Assembly: GCF_004798865.1 (NCBI RefSeq)
Contig: NW_025335268.1
Coordinates: 6,289,127-6,353,126 of the forward strand
DNA length: 64,000 nucleotides
Direction: 5' to 3'
Source of the DNA: Varanus komodoensis
Taxonomy: Eukaryota > Chordata > Lepidosauria > Squamata > Varanidae
Positions 62,221 through 64,000 of this stretch are shown piece after piece (the stretch's first letter is position 1; the number at the start of each line of letters is the position of its first letter). The notes beneath the pieces were generated by a model. It searched no databases. It worked only from the letters and a program-made list of their open reading frames with translations, and was not told the DNA's origin. Both the position numbers and the translations under genes were made by a program.

Positions 62221-62740
62221 CTTCATGTTAGGTCTATGTGTATGCAGGAGTAATGGCTTCTACAGCCATAGACAATGTTTATGGCACGATGCTCCAGGCA
62301 TTTGTCGACTCTAAGGACAGATTTATGGATATTGTTGAGACTGGTGTTTCAGGAAGAAGCCATGACACTACTGTATTCTGGAATTTGCTGGTAGATAAGA
62401 TAGTCATGGGGTCATTCTTCATCAGCCACCCTACCCCATGGTCAACAAACTCCCCATAAACCCACTCATCCCAGCAGTGAGGCTTCTGTGCTTCAACCAT
62501 GGCTCATGGTACCATCCTAGGCTCCAACAACTCCCTAAGAGGAAAGGTCTAACTATGGACAGCTATACTAGGCTGCCTGCTGAATACTCTTTTCACCACC
62601 TGAAGATATGGTGGCACTTCCTGTGGAGGAACAACCTGAAGTTGTCGTTGTTGCTTGCTGCATCCTATAAAACACTTGCAATTGCTTCCAGGGGCTGAGA
62701 ACAATGATATTACCATCAACCATTGCCCAATCAGTTCATC
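62221..62740 (+). pseudogene. PIF/Harbinger transposase remnant
   Basis: A broken DDE transposase of the Harbinger superfamily on the plus strand. In one frame at 62238-62459 it reads MLQAFVDSKDRFMDIV, then GRSHDTTVFWN (compare 'VQAVVDSKGRFLDIYVGWPGSxHDARVFRN', which carries a catalytic Asp). Near 62490 another frame gives LQPWLMVPS, then after a stop APTTP, then after another stop EERSNYGQLY (compare 'PWLMTPF...AEERFNxxL'). Near 62600 HHLKIWWHFLWRN resembles 'GRLKxRWRCLLKR'. Near 62650 VACCIL is followed by a stop where the family has 'VACCILHNxC'. Motif order is right, but frame shifts and at least three stops make it non-functional. Terminal repeats were not located. Confidence 0.78.
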
Positions 62741-63309
62741 CTTCCATGTTCACTGGCCCATCCTTGGAAACAGCACCCCAGCGTGAAGTGCACAATATTA
62801 CTGAGTGGATCTGGGGCTGTGAGCCATGTGTGTACCATGCACAGGGCCTGCAAAGCACTTATAAGGGCTTACAGAAGCAGAATGACCTTTTCTACTTGCA
62901 GCTGTTATCTCTGTTGTGCAGTAGACAAGCTTCCCTAAAGCCAGAACCCCCAACGATGCCATGGGAAGCTTATTCCAGGTAAGCATCCTTGCTCCGTTAA
63001 GTGTACCTCCAGCAAGCCTGACCCACGTCAGCTTTTTCCTTCTCCTACTCATATACTTGACAGCATTGATCATGTAAGTCCCCACCCACCTGTTTAATCC
63101 AATAATGACCACCTGTAATCAGACCCATTCTTGTATTTTGTATGATAACTCAGTTATACACACACATGACATCAAGTATCTCTTTAGGTGGTGCTTCCCA
63201 TATGAGCAAAGCTGATAGTCAGTAAAGTTTAGACTCTTCACAGTGCTTTACCAAGCTAATTTAAATAAATGGCCAGGATTGTTCTCTTGGTGTCAAGAAC
63301 TGTCTACAG
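62741..63309. other. Sequence with nothing firmly recognised
   Basis: It may include the end of the Harbinger element, but no terminal repeat or motif could be assigned. Confidence 0.4.
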
Positions 63310-63716
63310 CATGGGTCCTCAAACTAGGGCCCGTGGGCTGGATCTGGCCCACCATGCCCATTAATTTGGCCCGCCATAGAGGTTTTGGACTCGCCGCGCG
63401 CACGAACGCACGCATAGCGAGGAGGGGGCTTGTTCATTCGGAGATCATTTTGGATTCACTTAGAAAAAATGATCTCCTTGCGAGCAAGTCTCCACCTTGC
63501 AGTGCATGCACCCAGCGCCGGCTTGCTCGCAAGGAGATCGTTTGCTCCTTCAAGATCGGCTTGCTCCTTGCGAGCAAGCCAGCACCTCACCGTGCGCACG
63601 CGCACGCCCCCCACCCCACCGGGGCCTGTGCCCCCCTCGCCCGCACCATCTTGGTGGCCTGCCCCCATTGCCAGCACCTTTCAACTGGCCCCGTTTAAAA
63701 AGTTTGAGGACCTCTG
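63310..63716. mobile_element. hAT-type MITE, copy 2
   Basis: A 407-bp element with left end CATGGGTCCTCAAACT and right end AGTTTGAGGACCTCTG. It is flanked by a perfect 8-bp target duplication GTCTACAG (63302-63309 and 63717-63724), diagnostic for hAT transposition. The GC-rich interior with repeated GAGATCATTTT and GCGAGCAAG motifs corresponds in reverse complement to copy 1 (7466-7906). The open frames across it are not genes. Confidence 0.94.
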
Positions 63717-64000
63717 GTCTACAGCATCAAGGTTTCACAACATGTTTTTGAGTTGCTCAGCTAGGTCTCCTTCTAAGAAGCAACAGATTTAGAAAACTAG
63801 GGAACTGCTCCATAGTGGAAATGGAGGGTGGTACACATAGCTAAACGAGGAAGGCAGGCTCAAGCTAAAACACCATGTTCTCAGAGATCAGCTGGTGGGA
63901 CACAATTGGAAGCACATCCAAAACAGTGTTCAAAGCATGAGTGGAGGAGCTGAACAGGAGCCAGCTGCTTCTATGGCTGCGGGGGGTGGGGGGGTGCAAG

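Larger units (their letters stand above)
18884..64000 (-). other. SUSD4: Presumed large 5' intron of SUSD4 (at least 45 kb, partial)
   Basis: Everything above the sushi 1 acceptor at 18884 lacks any recognisable SUSD4 exon. The sushi 1 exon needs an upstream exon ending in phase 1, carrying the signal peptide, and that exon is not found. From memory, human SUSD4 spans well over 100 kb with a long 5' intron, so an intronic position for most of this region is plausible. The right part could instead be upstream of the gene, because no promoter or 5' exon marks the boundary. Confidence 0.6.

Noticed and set aside
63243-63792. Long open frames (151 and 120 codons) near the right edge.
   Set aside because: They overlap the second hAT MITE and are compositional.

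Overview
This window looks like AT-rich, repeat-dense vertebrate genomic DNA, most probably from a squamate reptile (lizard or snake). The evidence is the repeat mixture: a BovB LINE 3' end, a second RTE-clade LINE family, L2- and CR1-type LINE fragments, tRNA-derived SINEs, short hAT and Tc1/mariner MITEs, and a Harbinger transposase remnant. There are no bacterial-style operons, rRNA or tRNA genes, or CRISPR arrays. The species itself cannot be read from the sequence.

The only host gene I can support is SUSD4 (sushi domain-containing protein 4, a membrane complement-regulatory protein), on the minus strand. Three consecutive coding exons are visible, each encoding one sushi/CCP domain and each bounded by phase-1 introns with GT/AG signals: 18671-18883 (sushi 1), 6475-6648 (sushi 2) and 4092-4280 (sushi 3). 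The signal-peptide exon should lie at higher coordinates but was not found up to 64000. The fourth sushi, transmembrane and tail exons should lie to the left of position 1.

Layout. 1-4.1 kb: intron with one short palindromic repeat. 4.1-6.6 kb: sushi 3 and sushi 2 exons separated by a 2.2 kb intron that holds a 100-base assembly gap flanked by perfect 26-bp inverted arms. 6.6-18.7 kb: a 12 kb intron with a hAT MITE, an L2 LINE fragment, and a BovB LINE nested inside a CR1 LINE. 18.9-64 kb: presumed large 5' intron of SUSD4 (or partly upstream sequence). It carries L2, RTE and CR1 LINE pieces, five SINE copies, three related TA-flanked MITEs, a second hAT MITE with a perfect 8-bp target duplication, and a decayed PIF/Harbinger transposase near 62.2-62.7 kb.

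No previously undescribed biological system is evident. The observations most worth a second look are the inverted arms at the gap, the BovB-in-CR1 nest, the RTE LINE that lacks its reverse transcriptase region, the internal duplication in one MITE, the 40-bp alternating purine-pyrimidine tract, and the strong sense-strand bias of the LINE fragments relative to SUSD4. Family names for repeats come from memory of family consensus sequences and were not checked against a database.
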